NCBI GenBank assembly: GCA_030998015.1
Contig: JARWMV010000024.1
Location: forward strand, 62,001-126,000
Source of the DNA: Ceratorhiza oryzae-sativae
Taxonomy: Eukaryota; Basidiomycota; Agaricomycetes; Cantharellales; Ceratobasidiaceae
Direction: 5' to 3'
Length of the DNA stretch: 64,000 bases
Made by a program: the position numbers and the translations under genes
Part shown: positions 10,911 through 23,827 of the stretch, in pieces
How the letters are laid out: every line of letters begins with the position of its first letter
How positions within the stretch are numbered: the stretch's first letter is position 1
The notes under the pieces: model-generated
Databases searched by the model: none
What the model saw: the letters and a program-made list of their open reading frames with translations, nothing else
Told to the model about the DNA's origin: nothing

Positions 10911-11215
10911 TGTTAAATTTACAATCATATCTGTTGAACGAATGTAATATCCTACATGTAAACCCGATACTTACGCTTGTTATTCCCTCGTTTTTCTCTC
11001 GTACGTTCTTTTTATCATACATGTAAATCGCATCCAATGCACCATCGCTTTCACAAGCGATATATTCCAGTGTCTCCGCTCCGCTCCAGCTTTTGTACCG
11101 TATACATAAACCAATGCACAGTCGCCTCTATCTTCAGTGACGCATACACTCTCCCTCGCGCGTAGTACTGTTAGAGCTCAATCGCTATTACTCTCTGCGC
11201 TATTATACATTGAAT
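10911..11215 (+). mobile_element. solo copia-type LTR (degenerate)
   Basis: The left end TGTTAAATTTACAATCATAT resembles the LTR start at 36888. Downstream blocks such as ACCATCG...CAAGCGATAT, CGCCTCTATCTTCAGTGA and GAGCTCAAT parallel the LTR that follows a copia pol remnant at 44841. No internal retrotransposon sequence is adjacent, so this is a solo LTR or fragment. The right boundary is approximate. Confidence 0.55.
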
Positions 11216-11650
11216 CACATACGGTTAACCTCGCTTCAAAAGTATATAAACAATCAAGAACACCTTGAGGAATTATTTACCGTACCCTAATCATGAGTTG
11301 GGGCGAGCACCGCTTGGGTTTGGACGCCGTTTTTGAACAGAAAAGGACTCTGCCCAAGAAGCGAATCTATTATAGTATGTCTAAGCGAGATTTCAGGAAT
11401 CACACGAGGGCGCAAATACGCGCGTCTTATCGTTGATCTGTGCGAGACCAAGCGGTCACATTAGCTGTCTGACCCTCTCCGTTGGTCGAGTGTGTGTAGT
11501 GCCTCCTCCGCAGGCGAATTGTTTTGTCTTCCGTTCTATTATTGAAATTGAGTCGCGGAATTTATTTTGAGCGGAAATACTATCTATAAATAACCGGATA
11601 TATACGTGTTCGTCCACAAAATTTTGACCCGTTTACAAATGAAAATCAAA
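11216..11650. other. intergenic, nothing recognised
   Basis: No supported gene. It includes the region just downstream of the membrane-protein gene on the minus strand. Confidence 0.4.
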
Positions 11651-11655
11651 CTGAT

Positions 11656-13335
11656 TCATGGCCCAATTCTCAGATATCTGCCATCAGGACCACCAAACGT
11701 AAACGGAGTGCGGACCGCAACGGGATACCCAGACAGCCCTGCCAAAGGATCACCATGAGGTGTGACAAGTGGCGCGTTTTCTTGAACTCGCGTGGTTACA
11801 CAATGGCTGCTTCCCAGTCAGGTCTATCTCTCAAGGTCACCGCTTCACTCACATTATAGTTGACTCCCAGGTCTGGAACCAAACGCCTTCATTAATTCCG
11901 ACCAGCTCACTGACTCCCTTGGCACTCTCCGCCAAAATCCGGTCATCCACGCCGTCGCTTGTCATACTCCCACTCAAACTTCCTACGTCTGCAGCAGTGC
12001 GAGCCTTGAAATGTGGCACGCTTTCCCCGGGTGCGGATCCGTCGCAATGCCTCCAGGCCTGGAGAGGAAACGCCGCGCCTGCAACTTCCCATTTTCCGCC
12101 CCGCAGCCGGCGATAGAGGAGAATGAATGGGTAAATGAGAAGTATCCATAGCAAAACGACTACCCATGTTTTAGATAGTGCACGAGAAAAGCTTGTGGAA
12201 GGTCGGATAGAGATCTTGTCGGCCGAGGTGACAAAATTGACGGTAACGGTTTGTTGAGGAGCGTAAGAGACTCGCCGGATGGTCGATCGAATGGCTGCAA
12301 TTTGCCGTTGAGCCCCAGATAATCTTGGAATAACAAAACGACTTACCCTCCGTAAGTTGCTCAAAGTTCCAACCGTACGGAATCTGACAAACAACAATCA
12401 GAACACACCACACCAACAGTAACCAATCGGCGTACCTTCCGAAACGTGAACTCCTTCATTGGCTTCTGACTTGCACAATACCTATCTGCCCATTGCCTCA
12501 GCGTAAATTCGGAACGCATCGACGTATCCTCATCGGCTGGGACGGCCCGATTCATGCTCGGCTCGTGGTCAGTGTAGCTCAACCAAGGTGGCAACCCCCA
12601 CTTGTCCCTCCTGTCGCGCCAGACCTTGGCCGCTTTCAACGCGTTACGTGGTACACGCCTCACGCCACTCAACATATCGGTCAATACCTCTCGCCTCATT
12701 CGGCCCCGATAAGCCGGCTCGTTATCGGGCACCGTCCAGTAGACCGGGGAAAGCTGACGAAGGTGATGGGAGAGATCGATCGAAAAGTCGAAATCCACAA
12801 TCGTCTCAGTGTACGACTCCGGTTCGATCCGAGTCACGGTTTGACCATCGCGAGTTTCGGACCGGGTTACGTGTCGAATGCGTGTCTCGGGGTGAGTGCC
12901 ACGACACTTGACAAGGAGGTTGGGAGGTGTAGAGCCGTGTCTGAGGAGGAACCGGTAGAGGGCCTCGCCTAAATGCAAAAGATGAACGAAATCCAATGTT
13001 TCATTTGTCAACCGGAAGGACTTGGCGCTTACCGTCTTCATTCAGGTGGCGGTCGTGCGAAAAGATATCGCCGCTGGATGTGATCTCGTATTCTGCTTCG
13101 TATGGAGAAAAAACAGGGGGGAGATCGTCTGGCAAGTCTTGGTACTGGGGTGCAATGTCTAGATCACGGGTAGATGGGCCTTGCGCCAACAAGGGTGAAT
13201 GTTCGTCTGAGGTCGAAGGCCAGCATCAGAATAGTGTCTTTCACCCTCGAGCTTCCCGTGCTGGTTTTCGACGACAGCCATCGAGTGGTCAGAAACGCCT
13301 GAGGCGGACTTGGTAGGGACATCCAACAGCATCAT
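11656..13335 (-). CDS. conserved fungal-type protein with one C-terminal TM segment, function unknown
   Basis: I reconstruct six exons. Exon 1 starts at 13335 (MMLLDVPTKSASGVSDHSM). It is followed by a Pro/Asp/Glu-rich region, a large exon with WTVPDNEPAYRG and KWGLPPWLSY, a short exon IPYGWNFEQLTE, then IRRVSYAPQQTVTVNF and a hydrophobic stretch WVVVLLWILLIYPFILLY followed by basic residues. The last exon (after an intron with donor AAT|GTGAGT) ends FTFGGPDGRYLRIGP with TGA at 11656-11658. All introns are about 40-65 nt. A soluble N-terminal domain plus a single membrane anchor is expected. I do not recognise the family. Confidence 0.7.
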
Positions 13336-13659
13336 CGCAGAACATGGTCAGAACGAGAGCATCTGATTTGGGCGCTTAAATAGGTGCCGCTGACTCAGCG
13401 CTCAGGCTGTGCCGCACATGCGCGGGATCAGAAGCTAGACTCGTTTTCAGAGCCCTTGTCTTGACAGAGACATTGAATTGCCACTCGCATAAAACGTATT
13501 GAGCCACGAGGCAGTAGAAACGAAATGGTTCTTGTGACGATGCATTCTATTCTCAACCGAGGGATGGATTTTTAATCAGCCGTTACTTCAATCCCAAGGT
13601 ATGAGTGAGATCTCTTTGCGTGCCGCGTAGCTACATATACTAGCGTCTAGATTTCAAAT

Positions 13660-16461
13660 TCAGTTTATTAGCAAAAAAAAAAGGGACAAAAGCCCCTCAC
13701 GTACCGTATCGATGAGAAATTGGATACTGTAGGCCAAAGCTATCGTGGGCAGAACCCAATTCCTATGCGGCAACACCATGATAATTAGATAGGAATTTCA
13801 CCAGCCACCAAAGACTCACGTTTCAACCCATCTGAACACTGCAGACTGTTCGGCTTCTTGAAACTCCGCTGAGGCTATATGCGCATGATATCCGCCCAAG
13901 TTGAGCAGTAACAACATAAGCATGGCAATGCCCATAGCAAAGCGACTGATCACCGAACCCCACTGGAAGCGGTCTAAGACAGGCAAGGTATTAAGCCCTA
14001 ATTTAACCGTCTCGTTGCGCAGTGCTCCATACCTCGAGGCCAAGGTTGAATGAGGTTCATCGTTGCAAGGCTGACGAAGGCCAATCCGCTAAGTGCCATA
14101 ATATATCCTGCACTTATTAACATAGGCTCGAGCAAAACCCACATGATCTAGGAACAATCAACGCCAACGATTAATAAGTCCATTATCTTTAAGCCATACC
14201 GCTTTCAGGAGAACGGGAGGACCTTTGACATCCTACACACGGTATGAGTGGACACAATATGTCCAAGGCAAGTGAAATACCTGGTATGTGTAATTGTAAT
14301 CGGTTAAATAAAGATTTATCATTTCTTGAGCACCGTCTCTGATGGTGTCATTGCCCCTATAAGTCTTGTGTAAAAGCGTCATTGAGTTTTCGGGAGGCTA
14401 CAATAAAGGATCGCTAACCAAGTAAATATTCCGAATACCAGTTGCGCGAACCCGCAAGAACCAGAGATAATAAGCATCGCTTTCATCGATAGTAGTGTTT
14501 TGATTCTGTATGTCGTGATACTCCTTGAGCTGCTCTTCGAACGTGGTTCCAATTGACAGCAGGAATTCGCTCAAAGTGCTGTCCACCGCCATCGCCTTGC
14601 CAAAACCTTCTGTCACATTGGCCGCTTCGTTGACTAAGTATTTGGCGGAACCAAGGAAACCCTTAGTGACAGAGTTTAGGTTATCCAGCCTCTTCCATTT
14701 GGGTTCGTAAGTATGTCTCACCGAAAGTAGGAGCTGGTTTTTGACTTCTACAAGTTCTGCTCAATCTCCGTGTATGAAGTGCAGGCCGGAAATAATTCTC
14801 ACCTTGAAGTAATAATATTGTACTGAGAAGCCAGGGCAGATGCACCATAGCCCATGCGGCCCGACGGCGCACAGTTTTAAGCGGTGCCGCCCCTTCAAAG
14901 TAGAGATAGACATGTAAAGATACAATGATGCCACAGCAGACAATGCCGATTGCAGTCGGTCCGCTGAAACCTGGTGCTTTTTCGATTCCATAGAAGGTCC
15001 CAGCGATGGCATTGATACCCTGAATACTGAGTATGAGAAAATTATCAAAAATTGGTTTCACCACTAACCTCTCCGATAATGATTGTCGTAATGCCACAGA
15101 AACGATTGACAATTGAGCCGTGAGATCTTAGGCGAAGTCCGTTGTTGATGCGCCATTGAAGACGTATAACGTGGGAAATTATTTCAACCACGCCAGCTAG
15201 CCACAAATAGAGCTTTGCCTCAGCCCAAAGGATCTCGGTTCCATGTTTTAGTGTGACAACGAAGGAGGCAAAAAAAAGGGCAGATGAGATAGCCAGCCCG
15301 CCTGGAACGATTAGAAGCTGAAGTGGAAAGCGCCTGGCTGGCACGTCAAGTTGGCATACACAAGCACTGATGGGATTGACAGTGAGGGTTGTTTATAATA
15401 TGACCAAAGCGAGACATACCCCTGATATACTGATTAGGAGCAAAACCTACAGGTAACTGGTTAGGTTTATTGTTTTCCTATGGAAATTCGGGGACGCACC
15501 GACTGAGAGCAAAAACTAGAGCAATGGCCGTGAATGAAAATTTGCATAATTTGTTTGCACTGTATAGTTCAGGTGTCATACTGTTTAAATCGCTAGGTTC
15601 CCATGATACGGAACCAGGAGAATTAAAAATATAAGTCATAACGTCGATCTCTGGATGATCTTGTCAGATAATAGATTTCATCGGCAGGAGATGAAACGGG
15701 ATTCATTACCGCGTGTCACACCGGCTAGCGCTCCGAATGTAACGAGTTGGAGGAAGACAGCGAGCAGATGGAACCTGTGGTAATTGTTCATGTGCTGAGC
15801 CCGGATATTTACCCTAAGGTGTACGTACCAGTCATCAGTATAAAATCGATATTGTAAAAAACCTGGGAGGTCCAAATCCACCATGCAATGGTGAAGAACA
15901 CTATATACGTAACCGAGTCCTGAATGCTCAACCGTGAGCTATCACTCACTTTATAACTGATAGCATCTACATACCCATGGATTGTTGAATTTATTGTTCG
16001 ATGTCAGACTCGCGAATGTCGCAGTCCACGCTAGGTCGTAAAACTGGTAGCGCGTCAATCACTTTGATACATTATGGTTGAAAGGGGCCGTACCAAATTC
16101 AGCCACTCCGGAGGCTGATCTCCCCAAACTATATCGTGACTTTCAGTTCGAGATTGGATATTCTGTGAGCTTGTTTCCCTGCGGTCGCTTTCAAACTTAT
16201 CGATCCGTGGCTCAACGGAGGTTTGTCGAGGTGAGTCACATTTCTCGATGTCTATACTTTCAACAGCAGCACTTGGCTCATCATCAAGCTCGAAAGGATT
16301 TTGAAAAATCGGACGCCTGTCTCAAACGGTGCTCCCAGAGTGCAGGGCTACGGGTTTAAAAATGAGCTATATACTATCTGTATGCATCATGATGCTTACT
16401 ATGCCTCGGGATTTGGTTCACTCTTGAGGTGCAAAAATAGGCTGGATCGTGTTCGCGGCAT
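13660..16461 (-). pseudogene. LtrA-like multipass membrane protein, copy B (frameshifted)
   Basis: This is the paralogue of the gene at 3917-6739 with the same exon order. Exon 1 (16461-16400, 62 nt, the same length as in copy A) reads MPRTRSSLFLHLKSEPNPEA, intron 1 is 16399-16348, and exon 2 begins PALWEHR at 16347. The frame then breaks near 16311-16318: WEHRLRQ is followed in another frame by RPIFQNPFELDDE, where copy A reads WEHRKQQARPIFSNPF in one frame. The gap fits loss of a CG dinucleotide. Downstream exons look intact: FYDLAWTATFASLTSNN, VRRRAAWAMVHLPWLL, a luminal domain with NVT/NTT sites, and DRFQWGSVISRF. The C-terminus is uncertain: a read-through end at 13660, or one more exon ending near 13572. 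Confidence 0.7.
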
Positions 16462-16464
16462 AGA

Positions 16465-17116
16465 TATTGACCAGGGGATCACTTGTGAGGAGGATTCCTG
16501 GGCTGGGGCATTTATTGAACCCCGCTGAGTGTTGGCTAGCCCGGGGGTGATGAGCCGGTGCGGGCACGGGGGTCCGAAATTGAAGCGGCTGATCGCACAA
16601 TAACGGACTCTCTGCCCCCGATTCGAGGTACGTACAATGTAAGGGCGAACTGCGTATTGAAAGAATTCTCGGAGTGCGAAGAAAGGGGGTAAGAGCGAGA
16701 ACCTGCTGTATAAATTGTGTGTCCTGACAGAGCAAGTCCGGTTACCTAATACGGTTGTGCCTCGTCTGGTGATATCTCCGGATATCATGCTTGGGTTACA
16801 TCCCATTGAAATGATCTACTGAACAGATTGTATTGGTCAATGTGCATATAGCAGAAGCGGCCCACATCTTGTCTAGATCTCATCGTCTGACACCAACCAG
16901 AGCTGGATTCCTCCTTAGAGTTTTCCAAGACGGCTCCATATATGCGCACAAAGACGTCGACGGCGCTTCTCATAGGTGAGGTGAAATGCAATAATGATCC
17001 GGGGTCTCCCTATCTCAAGTGGTTGAGTTTTGAGTAAGTTCTTGGAGATGGAATGTATTAGGGGGTAATAAACAATATTTGGAGTAAGAACGCGACGATA
17101 GAGCGAGTATAATGAA
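16465..17116. other. intergenic, nothing recognised
   Basis: This holds the 5' flank of LtrA-like copy B and the 3' flank of the TCERG1-like gene. A few short open frames show no family resemblance. Confidence 0.4.
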
Positions 17117-19809
17117 CTAGGCCCTGGATTCGTATGCGTGGACAGATAGTTTTGGAGCGCTTTGCCGAGCTAAATAATCCTTTGCAACACTGTTAGTGTG
17201 ATGATATCCTCATGATCATGAGAGACGTACTCGCAGCCACTGTTCCCTCTGTTCGGGTATGTGGTCGAATGTCGTATATCGAGCGTCGTGCTATGGACCC
17301 ACCTGAGTCAACGTCATGGACATGCAAATATTTGTGATGGAATTACCTGCAACACCTTTTCCATTTCGCCTACGTCGACATTCTTCGCAAGCGCCTTCAT
17401 ATCAACCTTTCCTCCACCACCCTCTCCCCCGTCTTCGTCCTCGCCTTCTTCAACCGGCACACCACCACCCACACCCTCCCCACCCATCTTGGCCAATCGA
17501 CCCCAAAACTCCACAAAGGAATTCTCTGCAAGCATCGCATCGAATGCGAGCCGAGCCTCTACCCCTCTCGCGCGCTGCCACCTAGCAAACTCGTCCGCCA
17601 GCCCGGGGTCTAACTTGTCGTGACGGGAAGGCTTGTCGGGGTCATCTTCGTCGTCTGTGTCGTCCTTGTTGCTGGCAGGTGTTTCGTCTTGTTCTTGAGC
17701 GAAACCAAGTTTTGTGGCAGGGAGACTCCGTCGGATGGATTTTGGTAAAGATTGGGCTGGCATGTTAAGCCCAGTTGTGTTAGCCTCGAACAAGGCGTGT
17801 AATTGGGAGAGGTATCGGGAGCGGATGTGCTCGATATGGGCGGCAAACAACGCTCGTTGGGCGCCCAAAGAAAGCACCTGAACGGCATGCTGGAATCGCG
17901 GGTCGGAATTCATAGCAGAGAGCGCTGCATCCCATGTGATCTAGAGAGTGTGTCAGGAAAGCATAGAAATAAATCGCTTGGGTAACATACTAGAGGATCC
18001 CGAATCGCGTCGGTCAACACCGTCCCAAACTCTCGCTCGGCCTCTTCCTTCCCCAACCGTCCCTTCGAGCGCCCAATGTCCCTCTCGACCTGATTCTGTG
18101 CAGCCCGAACCTGAGACTCTCGTTCCTTGAGAGCGCGTTCTCGTCTGGCCGATTTGCTTTCTTTCTCGGTTTCCGCCTTGCCAGTTTTTTCAGGTTCATT
18201 GGGGTCGCAGCTGGAGCCGACTCGTGCGAGAGGGTCGATTTGAATCTGTTGAACAGCTCTTCGCGTCGACTAGCAGACCCAACAGCATCGTACCGAGGGT
18301 CTTGAGAAATTCCACGCTTGACCTGTGTACCGACATTAGATGGAAAACAATCGATATTTCACGATACGTACGCACATCCTTCCATTCGGAGTTGGGCGCG
18401 ATGTCACCCAGGGTTTTCAACAACTCAACAAATCGATCCTCCGCTTGTTTCGCCTCCTTCCTCTTGACTGTACGGTATTTAGATATGTTGAAAGGACAGG
18501 ACAGATAGAACTTACCTTCGCCGAGCTCAACCAACCAACTCCGGAACTTTTTTTCGCGCTCCTTGTCGTCCCTCCCAAAATCATAAAACCTTCGATCCTT
18601 TTTCCATTTTCGACGAAAATCATCCCACGATGTTCGGGTTGATTTTACTTCGGCACGGAGGAGACCCTCATAGGCTGCCTCGGGAGTGGTGTTCGCCTCC
18701 TTTATTTTATTTTTGCGGAGGTTCCGGGCTCGTTCCTAGGCAAAGCATTTAGTTTGTGATTCACGACGTGATCAATTAGGCCTACCTTGCACCAATCATC
18801 GAATACCGATTTGCGTTCGTTTGGCGGGAGCAGCACGTATCGGGCATCGTTGACGAGCTGGGGCAAGGCTTGATCGTATGGCAATAGGGGATTTGGGGAG
18901 ACCTCGTTGAGAAGTGTCTACAAAGAATGCATTAGTAAACAACCAGCAGAACGTAGACGGTATTACACACCGTAAACAGCGCCCGAGCCTCTTCCGGATC
19001 GAGCTTGACCTGGGCCGGGACCGCAAAGACGGGCGGAACCGAAACCTCTAGCTCTTTCGCCTTCTTAGACGGGTCATGATCGACATCACCTTCAGGCGCA
19101 GATCCCTCCTCTTCATCCTCTACACGCGGTTTTTTCGAGGCCTTCTCGGCGGGCTCGTCCGCTTTTCTCTTGACCCCCAGCGCCTCTAGCTCCTTCTTTA
19201 TTCTCTCTACCTCAGCCTTCTCGCGCTCCTCCCGTTCCTTTGCCTCCGCCTCCGCCTTTTCTCTCTCTTCTCGCGCCTTTTGTTCGGCCTTTAGCCTCTC
19301 TTCTTCCCGTTCCATCTCGGCGACCGCTTCAGCAATCTCCTCAGGGCAAGTCCACACACTCTCTTTTCGTCCCGTGTGAGTGAAAAACACGTTGCCCAGC
19401 GTTGTAACCACTCGCAACCATTCCGTTCCAGGGACTGGCGTTTTGGTCAAAGGCTTCTCCTTCTTGGACTTTTTGGATTTTTTCTCGGTTGGTTCGGAGG
19501 TTTGAGCAGGTGCAACCAGAGATTCTGTTGGAGCTGCTAGAGATATATTCGGAGGAAATGGCGGAACCTGGCCGGGGAGAGGGCCTCCCATGTGGATAGG
19601 TGGGAGTGGTCGTGTATAAGTGGACTGCTTTGTGGCGGCATGGTAATAATATGTGTGGCCAGAGGGAGCTATTGTACAAGTTTGGGTGTTTAGTGGATTT
19701 GAGTTTATTCTCGCTCGCACGGCCTACCTTTATGCTCCGACCAGCCTGGAGGAAGTGGCGGAGGAACCAACGCAACGCCCGGTGGGGGAGGCGGAGGTAT
19801 CATCGACAT
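17117..19809 (-). CDS. TCERG1: TCERG1/CA150-like WW and FF domain protein
   Basis: TCERG1 proteins couple RNA polymerase II elongation to splicing: WW domains bind proline-rich splicing factors and FF domains bind the phosphorylated CTD. Exon 1 (19809-19728) gives MSMIPPPPPPG and the first half of WW1, LPPGWSEHK. Intron 19727-19669 is followed by APSGHTYYYHAATKQSTYTR, completing WW1. The second WW reads TPVPGTEWLRVV...VFFTHTGRKESVWTCP, the variant typical of TCERG1 WW3. Then come a Glu/Lys-rich coiled coil (about residues 160-200), a KRK/KKPR nuclear-signal region, and FF-type domains beginning ARALFTTLLNEV and including DPRYDAVGSASRREELF and ARYTTFDHIPEQREQWL. The last exon ends SVHAYESRA with TAG at 17117-17119. 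About 700 aa, shorter than animal TCERG1. Confidence 0.88.
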
Positions 19810-20265
19810 GCCGTTGCCAAGATAATATACTATCCTGCTTGTCGCGAAGATATGATAGGAACACCAAGCAAGTCCCAAGATGAGGCTACACGCAGATCTT
19901 GTGGGTGTGCCGACCGGGGGCGGTGGGGGAAAAGTAAAGAATTGACACGTGACACGGCATAACAATGACTTAGCGCCGATCGTGTCCCGCCACTCTCCAA
20001 ATCCCCACGTCCAGCTCAAGTTGCAGCAAGGCAAGTCAAGTGCAACTATTTCAATCCTAATATACATATACGCCGTCCCTCCGACCATCATCCAGAACCA
20101 TCCAAAAGAGTATACGCTCCATTTGGTACATTAGGCTGTTTCTAAAGCCGCTCTCTGCACAAGAGCTTCATGTGCCTCCGATCTCGGCACCATTTTACAC
20201 GAAAATGGATTTGGGTGGCTATAATAACTGTCAGATATAATCATTGGGATTTAAAAGTAGGCATA
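19810..20265. other. intergenic: TCERG1-like promoter side and P450-1 3' flank
   Basis: No supported gene. The minus-strand ORF here (up to 20091) is only an upstream extension of the TCERG1-like exon frame with stops and no homology. Confidence 0.45.
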
Positions 20266-22335
20266 CTAGAGAATGCCGTTTGCTGGCATATCCCAATAGG
20301 GATTATGCTTTTTAGGGTTTCCAGGACCTGTAATATTAAACGCTGCTAGGATGGACGCGATACTAGTGAACATCAGGACATCTGCGAGATGTGTCCCTGG
20401 GCATTTCCTGGTCGGTCCTTTCAGTCGCTATTAGTATCGCAATACGGAGCAAAGTACCTTCGTCCCCAACCGAATGCAGGGATTGGTGGCGTATTTGGAT
20501 CCAAGAACCTATCCGGGTTGAAGGTTTCCGGATCCCGATATATACTTTCGTCGCGGCTCATTGCCCTGCATGTATATCATTATAAGATCTGTGCATTCAA
20601 GAGCTATCGCGACGCACCAAACATTACCCATCCTGTGCATCCGGTCACCCGGTGGTGGACATTAAAACCAACCGCACAAATTTCAAATTATATTGACGCA
20701 CACTATGGTTCCTTTCGGTATGAAGTAGCCATTTAACACGTTATCCTGCGAACAAGCATGTGGGACGCCTAACAGATCCGTTAAAATCTCTCGCATGTTT
20801 CCAAATCGTACACTCACCAAGCGGCAGCACTGGTCGCCATCTCATCACTTCTTGAATCAGGTTGTTTACATATGGAAGATCCTCCTTGTCGTCGATTTCC
20901 GGAAGTCTGCTCGTTCCAATCACTGTGTCTATCTCATGCTGAGCCTTTGCTTGTATCTCTGGAAACATCCTCATAGCCAATATGAATGCCATAAGCGTTC
21001 CTGCCATCTAACCCATAATATCAGATAACGTCCTCCACAATCAGAATCTAGACGCTGACCGTATCTGACCCGCCTGAAATATAAGAGGGTATCAAATTAA
21101 ACGCCACACACGACCTAATAAGCAGAGAGTCTCACCCCCAAAAAGGGTAAACGCAATATTTTTGCAGTCCTCTTCCTCCATCTTATATCCTCTCTCGGTA
21201 GTAGGATCGTTCAAGTTCTCCAGCATAGACTGGATGATTGATGGTCTTGCTGACCCATTTGCCTGTGAATTCCAGTGAACAGGCATACATTCAGCAAAAT
21301 CTCGCTTAACTCACGATTTGATTCTTGACCCACTCAAACGGTTCATTGATTGCACTGTCTTTTTCCGCTCTCCACTTGCGAGCTAGCTGCTTCCAACTAG
21401 TGCCCGGAACCCATTCTGGAAGACGAACCAGTGAGGGAATCACATTCACGAGAAAGTCTGCATACGACTGGTTAGCTGCCCTTCAATGTAGGTGAAATCG
21501 GCATACTGCTCGGCAATGCAACTTGTGAAGTGATATCAATTGCCCGTTTGGCCAAGAACACTAATCGATCTTCCAAAGACTTGACTTCATAGCCGTATGC
21601 CGCATAAAGTAACGTGGCTGCAGTAAGTCTTGTTATAATATTTTAACTCAAGAAGTCAAGATTTAATAGAAGTACGGCTGACCGATAAATCTCCTGGTCG
21701 ACCGCTTCAGAAGATATTGGCTTATCTCCAAAGGTCAAAAAATGACGCAAAGTCTTCCGAACCTGAGATACTTGATGGTGATGAAACGTTTTAATGGCTG
21801 ATTTACTGAGCCACTTATTGAAGATCCGGTGGTAAGCGCGAAGACGATTATCGTACTGTGTGAACAGCACGGCATTTCCCCAATTCATCCTGTATTCATG
21901 TGATCGGCGGGACGGTTAGAGAACTTCAATCATGCCTATTTCAAACGGGCTCACAGCTGCGGATCGGTGAGCATGACTGTTTGCGGCCTGTCAGAGTATA
22001 GATTTGAATGTGCTTCAAAAATGTCGGTCGCCATTTGCGCCGAACTAGCGACCACGATCGTGAAACCAAGGAATTGAAACGATATGATATCACCTAAGCC
22101 GTATTCAGAATCTCCCGGAATTTGTTGCGAAGGAACTAGGCTTACTCTTGAGGCGTTCACTGATAATTTTATACTTGAATTGCTCGTAGGATGTTGGAGC
22201 CTCGAGGAGCTGCCCGATAATCGGGTAGGAAGTTGGACCAGGAGGTAGCGGCGACTTGCGCTGGCTCTTGTGGTGACTCCATGCCAGAGCAGCGGCTGCC
22301 ACCATGAGCGCCGCAATAAAAGTGGGAGGTGGCAT
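20266..22335 (-). CDS. cytochrome P450 monooxygenase 1
   Basis: A microsomal P450 with an N-terminal signal anchor (MPPPTFIAALMVAAAALAW) and proline-rich hinge LPPGPTSYPIIGQLL. The I-helix is GGSDT-V split by an intron before MAGTLMAFILAM. The K-helix is QEVMRWRP (ExxR), the meander FNPDRFLDPNTP, and the haem loop FGWGRR|KCPGTHLAD joined across an intron with donor AAG|GTACTT. The cysteine ligand is present. The C-helix reads TQYDNRLRAYHR, so the usual Trp of WxxxR is Leu. The stop is TAG at 20266-20268 after MPANGIL. Introns are many and short. The nearest functional class is the group usually labelled O-methylsterigmatocystin oxidoreductase-like; the substrate is unknown. The adjacent P450-2 is a close tandem paralogue. 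Confidence 0.9.
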
Positions 22336-23827
22336 TGGTTAGGCGTCGTGATAGTGCTCAAAATTCAGGACGTCAAATTGATCACTCTTTATCCTGCGCC
22401 TCGGGCAGCCGGGCCCGCAACCCGAATGGCCGGGCTCAGCGGTGTCTACCCTACCGAATACGTACCCCCGTAAGGGTTAGGGGATCGAAACACCCGATTA
22501 TTCGTTTTATTGGCTAGGTACTTGCAAGATTGAGTTAGCATGGATGGATTGCAGGTAAGATCGGCTAAATTCGAATCCACATCAGTTGCATTTGGACGAT
22601 ACGAATGCCTTCCGAAGTCATTCCGGATCGAAGCCTAAACCCCACATCTTAATATCAAGAAATTAACACGTGAATCCTGTATTTTGCAAGGCTACATAAT
22701 GTGACATCATCTTTACGAACTTCTGGTCATGATTTTTGTTCTCCGGATGTAATTTCTCGCAAAAATCTCCCATATTGGAGCATACATTCTAGCCTCTCCG
22801 CTACACTGTCCACTCTGCGGACGTATAGCTTATAATGACCCGCTACTTCGATGATTCATTTAGCTTTCAAGTGAGTGTTTAGGTCTGGTTAGTCGAGGAC
22901 ACAGAGGCAATGGTACCTCGGCCGTTGCTCTCTCGTCCTTGCTTGAACACATGTACCATTGTCTGAGCGACTAATCAAAAATTTGGCCTGGAATCTGCTG
23001 CATTTGGACTCAAATCCTTAAGCTACTGGCTTGTAGTTACGCATGTAGAGCCTGACATATCGAATACTTTCCTAATTGTCGCAGCGGGAGCGCCAGTTAA
23101 AATCTGATGTTGCATATCAAGCTGAGGTCAAGTGCGTGTATATAAGCGGGTAGTAGACATCAAGGGACAGACCGAGGCACGAATCGGTTTGTCGACGTTG
23201 CTTTTTTTGGTGGAGGTGACGCTATGCTATTTTTATGCCAAGTGTTCATGACAATTACGCTCCAATTAAACGAGTGATATAGAGCTCAAGTCACTACAGG
23301 ACGCGGGACCGAGTTTATTTCAATGATAATAGAAAGGGAGAAACGGTTAGATTTGTAGAATAGTCAACGCAGACTTTGAAGCGCTGTATTAGCGTTGTAG
23401 ACTAAAGCATTGCTGTAGTTCAATTAATTGCCCCTCTTTTGACTTGTCATCATGGTGCTTCAAGCTGGCTTGCAACTCACCGGTTGGCACAAGACGTCTC
23501 TCAACCCGCGGGCCTTTGGCAGACTGCGAAATTCGGGCAAAGCTCAGCTTAAATAGCGATAAGGGCAGGCAAAAGTAGTAGTGAGGAATCAATAGTAAGT
23601 GGCATTCAGTACTTTCCTAGGTACTCGCGGAGCCTAAGGCTTAACATAGTCTCCTGAAAAACATATCCCATAATTCCCGAATCGCCCACTTATATGCTCC
23701 CCAAGGCCGCGCTGTGGACCAGCACTTCATGTACCTTCGATCTCGATATGACTTTGCACGAAAAGGGGTTTGGATGGCTTTTGGAAGAGGCATTAGCCAG
23801 CGCAATGGATGTCAGGAAGGTTGCGTA
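22336..23827. other. intergenic between tandem P450 genes
   Basis: About 1.5 kb without a supported gene. The minus-strand ORF at 23389-23592 and others show no family pattern. It contains the 5' flank of P450-1 and the 3' flank of P450-2. Confidence 0.45.

Noticed and set aside
12493..12972. 159-codon plus-strand ORF opposite the membrane-protein gene, with a tRNA B-box-like GGTTCGATCC
   Set aside because: The minus strand has the coherent exon structure, and no cloverleaf or A box accompanies the B-box-like string.
19705..20091. Extension of the TCERG1-like protein to an upstream ATG at 20091
   Set aside because: The extra sequence has no homology and the ATG at 19809 starts directly before the proline-rich stretch leading into the first WW domain.
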